Assembly (NCBI GenBank): GCA_034509495.1
Contig: CM067522.1
Span: 7,671,923 to 7,735,922 of the forward strand
DNA from: Acestrorhynchus altus
Lineage: Eukaryota; Chordata; Actinopteri; Characiformes; Acestrorhynchidae
DNA: 64,000 nt
Direction: 5' to 3'
The notes under the pieces are model-generated. The model saw only the letters and a list, made by a program, of their open reading frames with translations. It was not told the origin of the DNA and searched no databases. Made by a program: the position numbers and the translations under genes. Position 1 is the first letter of the stretch. Every line of letters starts with the position of its first letter. Positions 13,501 through 22,672 of the stretch are shown in pieces.

Positions 13501-16500
13501 TCATTACAGTTTTTATATGTATGCATACGCCATGGGAATAAAGCGAGCTTTGGTTTGTAATTCTTTAGTAACTGGTTACATTTTAATCTTTCAGATTGAG
13601 TCAGAGATAAAGGGTTGTCTGGACTTCCTGCGTGCTGTGTATGATGTGTTTGGCTTCACCTTCAAACTGAACCTCTCCACCAGACCAGAAAAGTTCCTTG
13701 GGGAACCAGAAGTGTGGGATCATGCTGAGAAGGTAACTGCTGGATTTTAGTTATTACTATTTACTATTAGCAGTGTAGAGTTGGGTACTATTAACATTTG
13801 AACCGATACTGATACTGGTTTTACTCGCTTACTGAACATTTAAAAAAACACAAAAGTAATTTACTTTTCTGGCCATGCTGCTTGTATTACCATGCTCACA
13901 TAATGAAAGTTCAATCACCTTTTGTACTGTTAGTGGAGCATGCTAATTCTTCTGTGCTCTGATCCACAAAATACTGGACTGAGTGATGTTCTCAGTGTGG
14001 ATCAGGTTAGTGTTCTGATCCTCACTGTACTGGGCTGAGAGAACATCACTCAGTCCAGTACAGTGAGGGACAGAACACTAACCTGATTCACACTGAGTGA
14101 TGTTCTCTCAGTATGGATAAGCTTAGTGGTGTTTTTTAGTCTTTACTTTACTTCACTAAGAGGATGCTTAGTTTGCACGTTTTACAGTAACTGTGGCTGA
14201 GTTTGAGTCTGAGATGGTAAAAACCAACCTGTGTGCATTTTTTGTATTGGATCGTGGGTTTCAGCAGCCAAGTGTGAGATCAGATGCAAGTGCACACAAT
14301 GACCAGAGCTTGTTGCACTGCAAACTGAGCATGAATAGTGTGCAAGTGGTTTCTGTTTATTTTCATTAGCATACAGGCTACAAATGTTGGTTTAGCACTT
14401 GAATAAAGTGAAAGTTTTCAGCAGCAGTACAGCTGTAGTCCATACTGTGATGATAAGATGTTGTCAACTAATTCCCAGTTCACCTGTGTGCTACATTAGC
14501 AGTAGCTGCATGTTGCAAGGCACTGAAATCCCCAGCTGCTCCCCGGGTGCTGAGTATAGGGCTGCCCACCGCTCCGGCCACGAGTGCTCACTTCCCCCTG
14601 GTGTGTGAATTCACTAGTGTGTATGAGTGTATCAGTGTGTGTGGATGTGTAAAGTGCAGAGGTCTAATTACTGTGTGTGCATAACACAGTGTGTCAAATG
14701 AGTATAATTATGACTCGTCTTTTAGGCTTTCAAATACCTTTCAGCATTTTGGTAAATTCAGGTTAGAAGTGATGCCAGGTTTGTGTTCTGCTTTACAAAT
14801 TTTTTGTTGTCTGCATCATGTTTTAAAAAAGTTTCCATATTTGAGACTACATTCAGCTTGTCACTGCCCACTGTGTGTGGTAGAAATTTGGCAACAATTT
14901 GATGTGAATCGGTAATCTGTAGTACCGACATAATTTGGGCAATGCCCTAAAAGGTACCAATTTCAGTACCCAACCCTAAATGTGGATATACATACTAGTA
15001 GCCTTGCTTCACCAACTGCAGAAGAACTTTGAGCAGTTGACTAATCAGCATTGTTACCAATGACCGTTTTAATACCATCAGTGCTCAGTCTCATATCAGA
15101 TGAGGATTACAATCAATCAATTAAGGTTTATTTGTTTTAGCGCTTTTAACAATAAAGGAATTGTGACAAAGCAGCTTTACAGAAATCTGTATCCAAGCCA
15201 CAATTGAGCAGCCAGTGGGCAACAGTGGCAAGGGAAAACTCCCTCAAGTTAAGAGGAAGAAACCTTATGAGGAACTAAGGCTGAAGAGAGGAACCCATTC
15301 TCTTGTGTTCGACACTTTTAAAAGTGACAGTAATATTTAAGCATATTACTAAGCAGATTCTAGTAGTACAGAAGGGCACATGGTGTACAGAAGTCTGTTT
15401 CTGTCTGTGTGCACTGGGGGGCTTGAGTTCTTCTGATGGGTGGGAGGCTGGTAAAGGCCATGTTGAGGTGGTGGTTCTTTTTGGATGCAGATTACTTGAG
15501 AATGTAGCCTAAGTCAGGTGCTAAACTCTGATGATAAATTCTGGCATGAGACCAATGGTACTAAAAGCACTTACCCAAAGGCTCCAATGAGAACCTTTGG
15601 CAGATGGTGTTTTAACTTTCACAAACACTCATTTATTTCCTTATGGCTTCCACAGCAATTGGAAAACAGCCTGAACGAGTTTGGGGAAAAGTGGGTGTTG
15701 AACCCTGGTGATGGGGCCTTCTATGGACCAAAGGTAATTCCTGTCTTCTGCCTCCTCTCAGTTCTTCAATTCATGTATCAAATTCATTATCAATATGCCA
15801 ACAGGTTTCTTAATGTTTTTCCACTTTTTATTTCAGATTGACATTCAGATTAAGGATGCTATTGGCAGATACCACCAATGTGCCACTATTCAACTGGACT
15901 TTCAGCTGCCCATCCGATTCAATCTATCCTACGTTAGGTAAACTGATGTTTTGTTTTGAGCTAATGATTGGTTAATATGCTTTGCTTCTAATATGTCTTA
16001 TGCCACTTCCTGGCTTGTTTTAAAAGCAAAAGAACTTGTGTGATGTTTTTAGACATTCTAACCCTGTTAGAAATGCAACAGTGACACCTATTGGTTACCT
16101 GTTCTTGTTACACTCATGTCTACAGGCATGTTTACTTGATCTTTGCTTTTGACCAAGAACTCATTCACTCGTCCCTTATCTGTTAATGCTTGTCTTCACA
16201 GCCATGATGGAGATGATAAGAAGAGGCCAGTGATCATTCACAGAGCCATTTTGGGTTCTGTGGAGAGAATGATTGCCATTCTGACAGAAAACTATGGAGG
16301 AAAATGGTATGTGCATATAATACAATCATGCTGTGAGGATAGGACTGCAAAGTCTGGATTTCATGTCTAGGGTTGGATAGTGAATTGTTACCTTTAAGGA
16401 CACCGGCTGAATTACACTGGTACTACAGAGTACCATTTCATGTCAAATAAATATGTGCCAAATTTCAGTACAACCATAACAGTGTGCAGTGCTTGGTACA

Positions 16501-19423
16501 GTTAAAAGCATTCTCAAGTGTGGTAAAATTTTTCAAACAGAATATATCTGAAAGCTGAAAAGTGAGCAGTATGTGATGGCCTGAAAGCAGAGTCCCTGCT
16601 GTTAACATTAGCAACATGCAGCTACTGCCAATGTATCACGCAGTGGAACTGGCAACATCTAATCATCACAGCTGTAATGTTGCTTTCACACATTTTACTC
16701 AAGAGATGAACCAAAATTTGTATTCTGAATGCTAATAAAAATCAACAGAAACTACTTTTGCAATGCTTGTGTTCCATTTGCAGCGCTAAAAGTGTTGCAG
16801 AAACATTTCGTGTCACTGTAAAATATGTAAATCTAACCAGCTTTTTGGAGACGCCAAGCTATTTTATACCACTAACCTGATCCACATTTAGGGAACATCA
16901 CCCCAATTTAGTAAAGCGAAAATCAGAGCACAGCAGAACTAGCAAAGCACTGCCAGTACAAAAGGTGATTGAACTGTTATAGTTCTTAGAGTATAGTAAT
17001 AAAATTAAATTGGTAAAAAAAATAGTTGGAATGTGAATAGTACCCAACCTGATTAATGTCAGTTTATCATTAGAAACTTTTGCTGCAAGTTTGAAATCCA
17101 GTTTTAACCTGAGTAGGAAGATTAATGTGTCCTTTTGTTTATTTTTTGTCTAGGCCTCTGTGGCTTTCTCCACGTCAGGTGATGGTTGTGCCTGTGGGGC
17201 CCACTTGTGAGGAGTATGCACAAAGGGTAAAGCTGATTTTCATTTTTGTTGACCATCTTTTAGTTATTGCTGAGGTTTTGCTCTGTTTAATGTTTAATTC
17301 ATTAATATTTGCATTACTAAGTACAGTCAGTTGTGTTTACATTTTCTATTCTGTATAGACTGTCAGTTATTCTGTCAGGTAGTTTGTTTTTGTTCATTAT
17401 TAAAATTATTAACAATGTATTTACAAACACAAAGCTGGTACAGACCTTTTAGTGAGAAGAATTAAAAAACTGAAGAGGCACTTAAAGGTGTATATATGTG
17501 ACACATTATGATGCATGTTCATTAGCATTTCACTTTGTGCAGGTGCAAAAAGAGTTCCACAGTGCTGGCTTGATGACCGATGTTGACTTGGACCCTGGTT
17601 GCACTCTGAATAAGAAGATCAGAAATGCACAATTAGCTCAGTACAACTTTATCTTGGGTAAGTCAGATCACACCGATCACCTCAGAAAATGAATCGTAGT
17701 CTTCACCGTTTCATAAGCCAAAGAGATGAAAGAAAAAGCAGTAAGATTTTGGGCTGGGATTTTGGTATTCATCTCGAGTTTTCCTTGGTTGGGCAGAATT
17801 TGAAGGAGGAGTCATTAATACATGCCAGACTACACATGGTTTAGCAGCTCTTATTGCATTTATGTAAAACTTGGAAGGCAAAAGCAGAATCATGAACTCC
17901 TAACTGGCAAGCCTTCACTTGTTTGTAGTAATCCACTGATTATCCTCCCCTACAGACTGTACTGTTCTGCTGTTTTCACACATTGTAGGTTGGAAAAATT
18001 GGCACCTGTTTGAAACAAAGTTGAGTTCAAACAGTTGGTATTTTTATACTCTATATCCAGTGAGTCATCCTGCAGTGTTTTTATGAAAATGAACATTTAT
18101 AACTGCTGATCAAAGAGCAGCAACCACTACTCTCTGTCCACTCTTTGTCCACTCTATTGCAAAAGCACTCCAGATCTCATAGTTTGTGTGGGCATCTCCT
18201 GTGCACAGCCCTCTTCAGGTCTTTCCACTGGGCTCTTTTTTATTGCCTCTAGATGCAGGGATGAATTTTTTAGAGTAAAGAAAGAAAGAAGGTCCATTTT
18301 CATACCGTTAATTTAAAAGCTACACTCTGCTGTTTGCTCGCTGCACTGAACTCAGTCAGATCACACATAATCCAATTATCTAATGCCAAACTCTGGACTC
18401 TGCTGCCTTATTGGAGAACCAATTAGTATGAACAAGCTGTCTGATTGGCCATATCAACTTCTGGACTCTCTTCAGTACAAAGTTTGGTTTGAACTTTTTC
18501 TCAACCTCAGCGGCTTGACAGTATAAGCCATTGGGGGTTTTTTTGGAACCTCTGTTGGGTAAGTAAGGGGTTAATGCTTTGGAAACACGTTGCATTATAT
18601 GTATTTAAGTGCATGTTGTTGTAGTTGTCGGGTGTTGCAGACTCGCATGCAAACTTCTCTTCTTTTTCCTTTTATTTAACCCGGTTGTTTTTGTGTTATG
18701 CCCAAGCTGTCTGCAACAAACCCCCAAATTCAAGGTAATTAAATCTTTGGCCCATTTTTGAAGGGGTAAATGAACTTTGTGTGAAGACCATATTATGGGT
18801 ACTACTGCAGAACAGGTGGAAAGTAGAAGCTGTTCTGGCCAAAGAGCTAGCAGGTGAAACATCTCCCTTGAGTCGTCACAACCACAATCTAGAGGCAGGA
18901 AGAGGCAACACCTCATCAAAACAAATTCATCTTCATTTTCTGCCATAATCTGACCTCCCTGGACAAACACCTGCCTGTGATCACTGTCTTTCAGAATGAA
19001 AGTTTCCAACAGCTAATCTTGATGTAATCACTCACCCTAACCAATATGGTGCCGACCTAGAGCGTAAACCCACAATAGTACCAAACAAAAATCTGTTATA
19101 ATTTCACATGTAATTAATATCTACAGTTTTCTCAAAATACATTCCAACATATTTAATTCTGTAGAAAGTGTGTAAAAAAAAAAAGGTGATTCATATCCAC
19201 TTTAAAGGACTAGAACAGTGTTATATTGGTAAACAAATGTGACCATAACCTTGTTTTTCTAATTTCTTGTCCAGTGGTGGGTGAAAAAGAAAAGACCAGC
19301 GATACGGTTAACGTCCGCACTCGAGACAACAAAGTCCATGGGGAGAGGAGTCTGACAGACTGCATAGAGCGCCTGAGACAGCTGAAGGCTTCTAGAACCC
19401 GCAATGCCGAAGAGGAATTCTGA
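1468..19423 (+). CDS. tars1: Threonyl-tRNA synthetase, cytoplasmic (18 visible coding exons; N-terminus missing)
   Basis: Charges tRNA-Thr with threonine in the cytosol, in two steps through threonyl-adenylate. Exons: 1468-1551, 2426-2616, 3263-3386, 4414-4535, 6479-6596, 6701-6765, 6874-6952, 7404-7550, 11627-11725, 12432-12598, 13305-13467, 13595-13732, 15656-15733, 15837-15937, 16202-16306, 17154-17226, 17543-17657, 19275-19423. All junctions are GT-AG and in phase; they sum to 2118 nt (705 residues plus TGA). Numbered from the first visible residue: Lys-rich N-terminal tail 1-28, TGS domain about 70-133, editing domain with HSSAH (H137, H141) and CxxxH (C243, H247), class II core with zinc ligands C395, H446 and H572, motif 2 around R424-E426, anticodon-binding domain from about 595, ending NAEEEF. 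Human TARS1 is about 723 residues, so roughly 15-25 N-terminal residues lie outside the exons placed. The paralogue tars3 is less likely: CRGPH, MGEAMERVYGG and VSHDGDD are TARS1-like. No frameshift or lost catalytic residue was seen. Confidence 0.97.
2053..2153. mobile_element. MITE fragment (TTGGGACACCTG...CATTCATTG type)
   Basis: Contains atattgggacacctgcgcat followed by tcattgttgt, the end of a widespread fish DNA-transposon-derived repeat. Related fragments lie near 29265, 31230 and 62150. The rest of the intron 1552-2425 shows nothing else. Confidence 0.5.
2426..2616 (+). CDS. tars1: tars1 exon, start of TGS domain
   Basis: The acceptor ccgtag is chosen over the ctcag five bases later because it keeps phase and gives LSPPPEYI, matching the family. 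Encodes a helical linker (LKAEHDALMSERAEKDSK) and the TGS strand ITLPDGKVVDGESWKTTPYQ. Ends in phase 2 (AG|gttaga). Confidence 0.95.
3263..3386 (+). CDS. tars1: tars1 exon, TGS domain
   Basis: Encodes QGLADNTVIAKVNNAVWDLD and a second segment LEGDCSLQLLKFDDEEAQA. The donor is gca|gtgagt. Starts with one base completing the serine codon split with the previous exon. Confidence 0.96.
4414..4535 (+). CDS. tars1: tars1 exon, editing domain HxxxH
   Basis: Acceptor tgtctag. Encodes VYWHSSAHIMGEAMERVYGG, the first half of the metal-binding editing site that hydrolyses Ser-tRNA-Thr (H137 and H141), then the segment CYGPPIENGFYYDMYLENE. Ends in phase 2. Confidence 0.97.
6479..6596 (+). CDS. tars1: tars1 exon, editing domain
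   Basis: Acceptor ttttctcag. Encodes GVSSNDFPCLENLCKKIIKE and FERLEIKKETLLEMFK. Followed by gtagga and, in the intron, a run of ten G at about 6614. Confidence 0.96.
6701..6765 (+). CDS. tars1: tars1 exon, editing domain
   Basis: Short 65-nt exon encoding YNKFKCRILNEKVTTPTTTV and the first two bases of an arginine codon. Acceptor ttcacag, donor ag|gtagga. Confidence 0.96.
6874..6952 (+). CDS. tars1: tars1 exon, editing domain CxxxH
   Basis: Encodes RCGPLIDLCRGPHVRHTGKI plus KALKIHK. C243 and H247 of CRGPH complete the editing-site metal ligands with the two histidines of the 4414 exon. Donor aag|gtacag. Confidence 0.96.
7404..7550 (+). CDS. tars1: tars1 exon, linker into catalytic core
   Basis: Acceptor ctttttaag. 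Encodes NSSTYWEGKADMESLQRVYG then ISFPDTKMLKEWEKFQEEAK and NRDHRKLGR. The donor cgg|gtaggg is a modest match to consensus but phase and homology fix it. A 4.08-kb intron follows. Confidence 0.96.
7551..9957 (+). other. tars1: First part of the 4-kb tars1 intron
   Basis: No gene is seen. The stretch 9120-9470 is strikingly pyrimidine-rich on the + strand (repeated ttctttctt and tctctct), matched by a similar tract at 11340-11625 on the other side of the mobile elements. Confidence 0.55.
9958..10919 (-). mobile_element. Tc1/mariner-type transposon, inactive
   Basis: Starts CAGTGGGGAAAATAAATATT next to a TA (9956-9957) and ends with ATTTTCCTCACTG next to a TA (10920-10921), the TA duplication made by Tc1/mariner integration. 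The ends continue as imperfect inverted repeats (acagagaatggagaagtctg pairing with agacctctccattctttgta). On the - strand at about 10233-10320 the translation contains a stop-interrupted SQSPDLNPIENRWREP, the Tc1 transposase region carrying the last catalytic acidic residue. Only 962 bp remain of a usual length of about 1.6 kb, so it is deleted and dead. Confidence 0.9.
10968..11292 (+). mobile_element. RTE-type LINE 3' tail
   Basis: Contains tcggtcccaagcccggataa, gggttgcatcaggaagggca, and the closing tgctgtagcgacccctgaat followed by ggagcagccgaaagacgaag. This is the recognisable 3' end of a common fish non-LTR element with a GAAGAAG-like tail. No reverse-transcriptase coding remains. The RTE assignment is from memory of the pattern. 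Confidence 0.6.
11627..11725 (+). CDS. tars1: tars1 exon, class II motif 1 region
   Basis: Acceptor ctttccag after a very long pyrimidine-rich stretch. Encodes EQDLFFFHDLSPGSCFFLPK and GAYIYNTLVEFIR at the entry to the catalytic domain and dimer interface. Donor agg|gtgagc. Confidence 0.97.
12432..12598 (+). CDS. tars1: tars1 exon, catalytic core with zinc cysteine
   Basis: Encodes SEYRNRGFQEVVTPNIYNSK, then LWQTSGHWQHYSENMF and the MNCPGHC loop. C395 of NCPGH matches the first zinc ligand of bacterial ThrRS, which selects the threonine hydroxyl. Ends in phase 2 (TG|gtataa). Confidence 0.97.
13305..13467 (+). CDS. tars1: tars1 exon, class II motif 2 and second zinc ligand
   Basis: Encodes HRPRSWRELPLRLADFGVLH, the motif 2 signature RNELSGALTGLTRVRRF, and QQDDAHIFC, whose H446 is the second zinc ligand. 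Acceptor ctctgtag, donor cag|gtacat. Confidence 0.98.
13595..13732 (+). CDS. tars1: tars1 exon, catalytic core
   Basis: Encodes IESEIKGCLDFLRAVYDVFG then FTFKLNLSTRPEKFLG and EPEVWDHAEK. Acceptor atctttcag, donor aag|gtaact. Confidence 0.97.
13991..14097. repeat. Near-perfect hairpin, 43-bp arms and 21-nt loop
   Basis: The left arm 13991-14033 (ctcagtgtggatcaggttag...) and right arm 14055-14097 (...ctaacctgattcacactgag) pair with three mismatches. Parts of the same motif recur just outside (gagtgatgttctc at 13981 and 14096), which suggests tandem and inverted growth within the mobile element. Confidence 0.9.
14517..14700 (+). repeat. Nested SINE-like insert
   Basis: GC-richer block (ctgctccccgggtgctgag, ccaccgctccggccacgag) followed by GTGT-rich sequence. 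Copy 2 of the host element lacks anything at the matching point, so this is a later insertion. It resembles a dispersed repeat common in otophysan fish; the class is uncertain. Confidence 0.5.
15105..15306 (+). repeat. Teleost dispersed repeat
   Basis: Contains gtgacaaagcagctttacag, gcaacagtggcaagggaaaa, ctccctcaagttaagaggaa and gaaacc, a signature recurring in many fish genomes. Non-coding. Origin not determined. Confidence 0.6.
15656..15733 (+). CDS. tars1: tars1 exon, catalytic core
   Basis: 78-nt exon encoding QLENSLNEFGEKWVLNPGDG and AFYGPK. Acceptor cttccacag, donor aag|gtaatt. Confidence 0.97.
15837..15937 (+). CDS. tars1: tars1 exon, catalytic core
   Basis: Encodes IDIQIKDAIGRYHQCATIQL and DFQLPIRFNLSYV. 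Ends in phase 2 (AG|gtaaac). Confidence 0.97.
16202..16306 (+). CDS. tars1: tars1 exon, motif 3 and third zinc ligand
   Basis: Encodes HDGDDKKRPVIIHRAILGSV and ERMIAILTENYGGK. H572 in IHRAILGS is the third zinc ligand; GSVERMIAIL with its arginine is class II motif 3, which binds ATP. Confidence 0.97.
16368..17050 (+). mobile_element. TIR element family A, copy 2
   Basis: Bounded by TAGGGTTGGATAG and AGTACCCAACCT. At about 680 bp it is the cleanest copy. Shares gtacaaaaggtgattgaact and gcaacatgcagctactgc with copy 1 in opposite orientation. Lies in the tars1 intron 16307-17153. Confidence 0.75.
17154..17226 (+). CDS. tars1: tars1 exon, start of anticodon-binding domain
   Basis: Encodes PLWLSPRQVMVVPVGPTCEE and YAQR, the first strand of the HGTP-type anticodon-binding fold. 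The tryptophan codon is split with the previous exon. Confidence 0.96.
17543..17657 (+). CDS. tars1: tars1 exon, anticodon-binding domain
   Basis: Encodes VQKEFHSAGLMTDVDLDPGC and TLNKKIRNAQLAQYNFIL. The phase 1 donor G|gtaagt is fixed by the next exon giving VVGEKEK. Confidence 0.96.
17658..19274 (+). other. tars1: Last tars1 intron
   Basis: No clear mobile element or extra exon seen. ORFs on the - strand between 18380 and 19009 have no recognisable domain and look like chance. Confidence 0.55.
19275..19423 (+). CDS. tars1: tars1 last coding exon and stop
   Basis: Acceptor cttgtccag. Encodes VGEKEKTSDTVNVRTRDNKV then HGERSLTDCIERLRQLK and the C-terminus NAEEEF, followed by TGA at 19421-19423. 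Confidence 0.97.
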
Positions 19424-20015
19424 GTTCCACCACGTTTTCTGACAAGAAGAAACTCTGGATCTCAGGGATTGGTCATTCCATGCTGAGGTTGTGGGCAAAA
19501 GCACTTCTGGACATGTCTTGCTTTAATGAGGCCTTGTCTCAAGGGCTGCAGCTGTGATGGTTAGCAGCTCTCATGAACTTACAAATACTCATAGGATTAC
19601 TGTTATTTGTCCAGTACCGATGAAGGAATCAAACCAAAACACCCTTCATACACAGCAGTGTATATTATGGCCTGCAAGCACAGTTGGTAACCGTCCCTGA
19701 GAAAACCACTGGTAACCTTAAGTCTGCAGAATGTTTTCATTTTCTTAATTTTAATATGGAACGAGCCCCAATTTCACCAGGGTATACAGTTCTTTTTTTC
19801 AATTTTCTTCTATGGAACCAAATGGATGGCAAAATGCATTTTGTTGGGATAATACTGGGAATCTATGTTACTTGGTCAAATTGCTGTAGTCATGGTGTAG
19901 TTATTTGAAGGGACTTTCTCATCTGTCTCTTTTTGTACCAGATTATGATACTGTAAGATAACAGTCTTGGAGGTCTTATGCAAATGAAATAAATCTTATT
20001 CTTCCATTGCCTTGG
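19424..20015 (+). other. tars1: tars1 3' untranslated region (end estimated)
   Basis: Non-coding run from the stop codon to about 20 bases after the polyadenylation signal at 19988. The exact cleavage site is inferred from the usual 10-30 base spacing. Confidence 0.7.
19988..19993 (+). promoter_or_regulatory. tars1: Polyadenylation signal AATAAA of tars1
   Basis: Canonical hexamer in atgaaataaatc, 565 bases after the stop, followed by a T/G-rich stretch (ttgccttggccttgtag) suited to the downstream element. It is the first canonical hexamer I found after the stop. Confidence 0.75.
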
Positions 20016-21239
20016 CCTTGTAGTTCATGTAGCCTGAGGGCACAAGTATTATGGAGTCCTCCCACCATCCTTGAACAAAATTAGATTTGTAATACCAGCA
20101 AATACAGAAATAAGGAAAGTGAGTAATTAGACTGAACAAGTAAGATTAAGTAGCTTACATTCATGTTAATTTGTGAACTAGGACCCTTTGGAGAGATAAA
20201 TAAGTTCATTAACAGTAGCCTATTGGGTCCACTTTATGGAATATTTCTACTTTATTCTGGATTGTGATTTTTCCCTGATCTAGCCATTTTAGTTATCACA
20301 CATTTCTCACTGCACTGGGAAGGTGAAGGGTAGCACATGCTTACTCCTAGACTCATCCTAGTCATCCTACCCCATTTTTTTTCAAACAGCTACTAATACA
20401 ATGTAGAGCTCAACACTAGTCTGAGAACTAACTGCTGTTTTAATTCTGTTAAGTCCACTCCTTGCCCATATTGGCAAGCATCACACTGAACATTGGTAAG
20501 GTGTTTGGGTGATGGAAAGCTTGGAGAGCTGAAAGGCAGGACAAGGGTGGAGGAAGTAGAATTTCCCAACTAATAATGGATCTTAAGTTGCTTTATTTCT
20601 TCTCGACAGCCAAGTAACTGACCTATTTTTCACCTAATTAGGAATGGTTTCAGAGGGCAGTCCCAGGCCTCCACGGTCTGAGAGTGGGTTTAACCAAATC
20701 AGGAGGCGAGTCTGCCGCTGCCTCTGTTCAAATTTGACAACATGGTGGATGACTGGCTTTGTTTTTACAGAAGGAAATGGAAGCACATAATATTCTGTCA
20801 TTGATGTTAACAGACAGAAATCTTGCACATCTTTAAAGGTTGGATGTCCTAACATCAGGGTTAGCCCTCAGGAAAAACATTTAAACAAACCCGAATGATG
20901 ATTTAAGTCCTCCTGATGAAATATCCAGTCATTTTTAAAGTGTTTATATTTATCATATGGACCTGTAAACAAAATCATACAGAGTTAATCAGAGTTATTA
21001 CACAAAATTCTGAATTTATACTTCATTACTTCAGAAGCTCCTAAGAACCCAAAAAAAGATATAGTGGTTACAGTCACTATTCTAATATTTGTACACATTT
21101 ATTCACTCAGGTTTGTAGTTTGCATTATTATTTCTGCCTCTTTAAGCGTTAAAGGCACTGAGGGGAGGGCTTTATCACAGTCTGAGCTGTGTTTTAATGC
21201 TTATCTGATCTTAAACACAGACACACTCTGTCCTCACTG
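20016..21239. other. Intergenic sequence, nothing recognised
   Basis: Between the tars1 polyadenylation site and the CpG-rich block. I see no ORF with a known domain, repeat end or RNA gene. Confidence 0.55.
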
Positions 21240-21535
21240 TCCTACACGCTGGTGATCCAGTTCCAGTGGACGTCCAGTCCGGGTTCTGGCTCCGGCCGCG
21301 GGCTCCGATCCGCCGCAGAGCCGCAGTCCGGACTAAAGCCCGGAGCGGATCCGGACCTGAACCCGCTGAACAGCGCGTTTCACTTTCGCTTGTGATTTCA
21401 GAGAAACGGCGCACAGACTCGCAGTGAGCGTTGATTTGCAGTCACTCCTCTGTGTTATGAACCGGAGTGTGAGCGGGTTCAGCTCACTCTCTCACTCCGC
21501 TCTCCTCCTCAGTGCTGAAGCCGCCGGAGCCGGTA
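21240..21535 (+). promoter_or_regulatory. CpG-rich promoter/first-exon block
   Basis: Abrupt rise in G+C and CpG (ggctccggccgcgggctccg, gagccgcagtccgg, ccgccggagccg) against AT-rich surroundings. It ends at a strong donor ccg|gtaggt (21533), as a vertebrate first exon would. No clear TATA box is visible. Read as the promoter and 5' exon of the small gene that follows; the transcription start cannot be fixed. Confidence 0.65.
21457..21532 (+). CDS. Exon 1 of the unknown small gene
   Basis: The ATG at 21457 is the in-frame start inside the CpG-rich block; the donor is gtaggt at 21533. Ends in phase 1, completed by TT of the exon at 23735. Confidence 0.5.
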
Positions 21536-21847
21536 GGTCTGCTCATCTTCTCCACCTTCACCTGCGGGCAGAGATCCAGAGGTGCCTGATTAAACTGGAC
21601 TGAGGAGTTACTGCAGACTCAGGAGTTTTAATGAAGAACAGGAACCTGAAAGTGAATTCACAGTAACAACAGTAAGAGAGTCTCATTACAGTATATAATA
21701 TCACTACTGTACTTCATATGAGCCATAACACATCATTAACAACAACGACGATGATGATATTAATAATAATAATGATGATGATGATAATAAACGGTTCGGA
21801 AGTAAACAAGGCATCTTACTTTCATTTCTGACCAGAGTGACTTAAAC

Positions 21848-21886
<39 letters not shown>

Positions 21887-22624
21887 AGGAAATTATTATA
21901 TAATATGCATATTATTTTAATTATGTTTTAGAAATCTACTTTTTCTGAAAGTAAGATTAGGTTGTTTAAGAGCAGTATTGTATGTCTGAGTAAAACATAT
22001 GATTGAGTTGGAAAAAATGGAAAATTTTAATTCTGTTACATCCGGCTATTGAAATCAGTCAGATAATTAATTAACGTTAAAAAACTGTGTTCATCTAACT
22101 TGTTAAATTTGGAAAATTTAAGTTTACTTAAATTAAATTACTTGTTAACAATTGAACTAATCTTTGGTAAAAGTTGGCCCCACAATTCCCTTTTCATGGC
22201 GCACACCTAAGTGTCTGAAATACGGGAACTGTTGGACTGGCTGATGTCCAATTTATAGGTCAACAAGGTCTTAGAGAATAATGCCACATAAATATTAGTG
22301 ATTATGTAGAAACAAGCATAGTCTATGTTGCCTGTATTCTGGGAAATGCTGCCTGTACTGGTCATTTAGCTTAGTCTGGTTAATCATGCTTGTAGACCAG
22401 TTAAACCATCCTACACCAATGAAAATATACCATAATGCTGGTCAAGAGCTAAGCTGGTCAACCAGAAGACATCACTAACCCACAGTAAGGAAAATCATCT
22501 AGAAATTGATGACTTTAGAAACAACAAATAATGTCCAGAAAAGTACACGTCAGATATTATTTTTCTGAGGGGATCCTACGTTACTCAAATTTGAAATGCA
22601 AAAAATTATCTTGCATTATTATTA

Positions 22625-22672
<48 letters not shown>

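Larger units (their letters stand above)
13776..14978 (-). mobile_element. TIR element family A, copy 1
   Basis: Bounded by TAGAGTTGGGTACT (13776-13789) and its imperfect complement AGTACCCAACCCTA (14965-14978). The interior is the reverse complement of copy 2 (16368-17050) and copy 3 (26005-26520). Two additions make it longer: a local palindromic expansion at 13991-14097 and a nested GC-richer insert at about 14517-14700. It has no transposase-like ORF, so it is non-autonomous. Lies in the tars1 intron 13733-15655. Confidence 0.75.

Noticed and set aside
18605..19009. 134-codon - strand ORF in the last tars1 intron
   Set aside because: No recognisable domain, no promoter or splice support, low-complexity Thr end; most likely chance.
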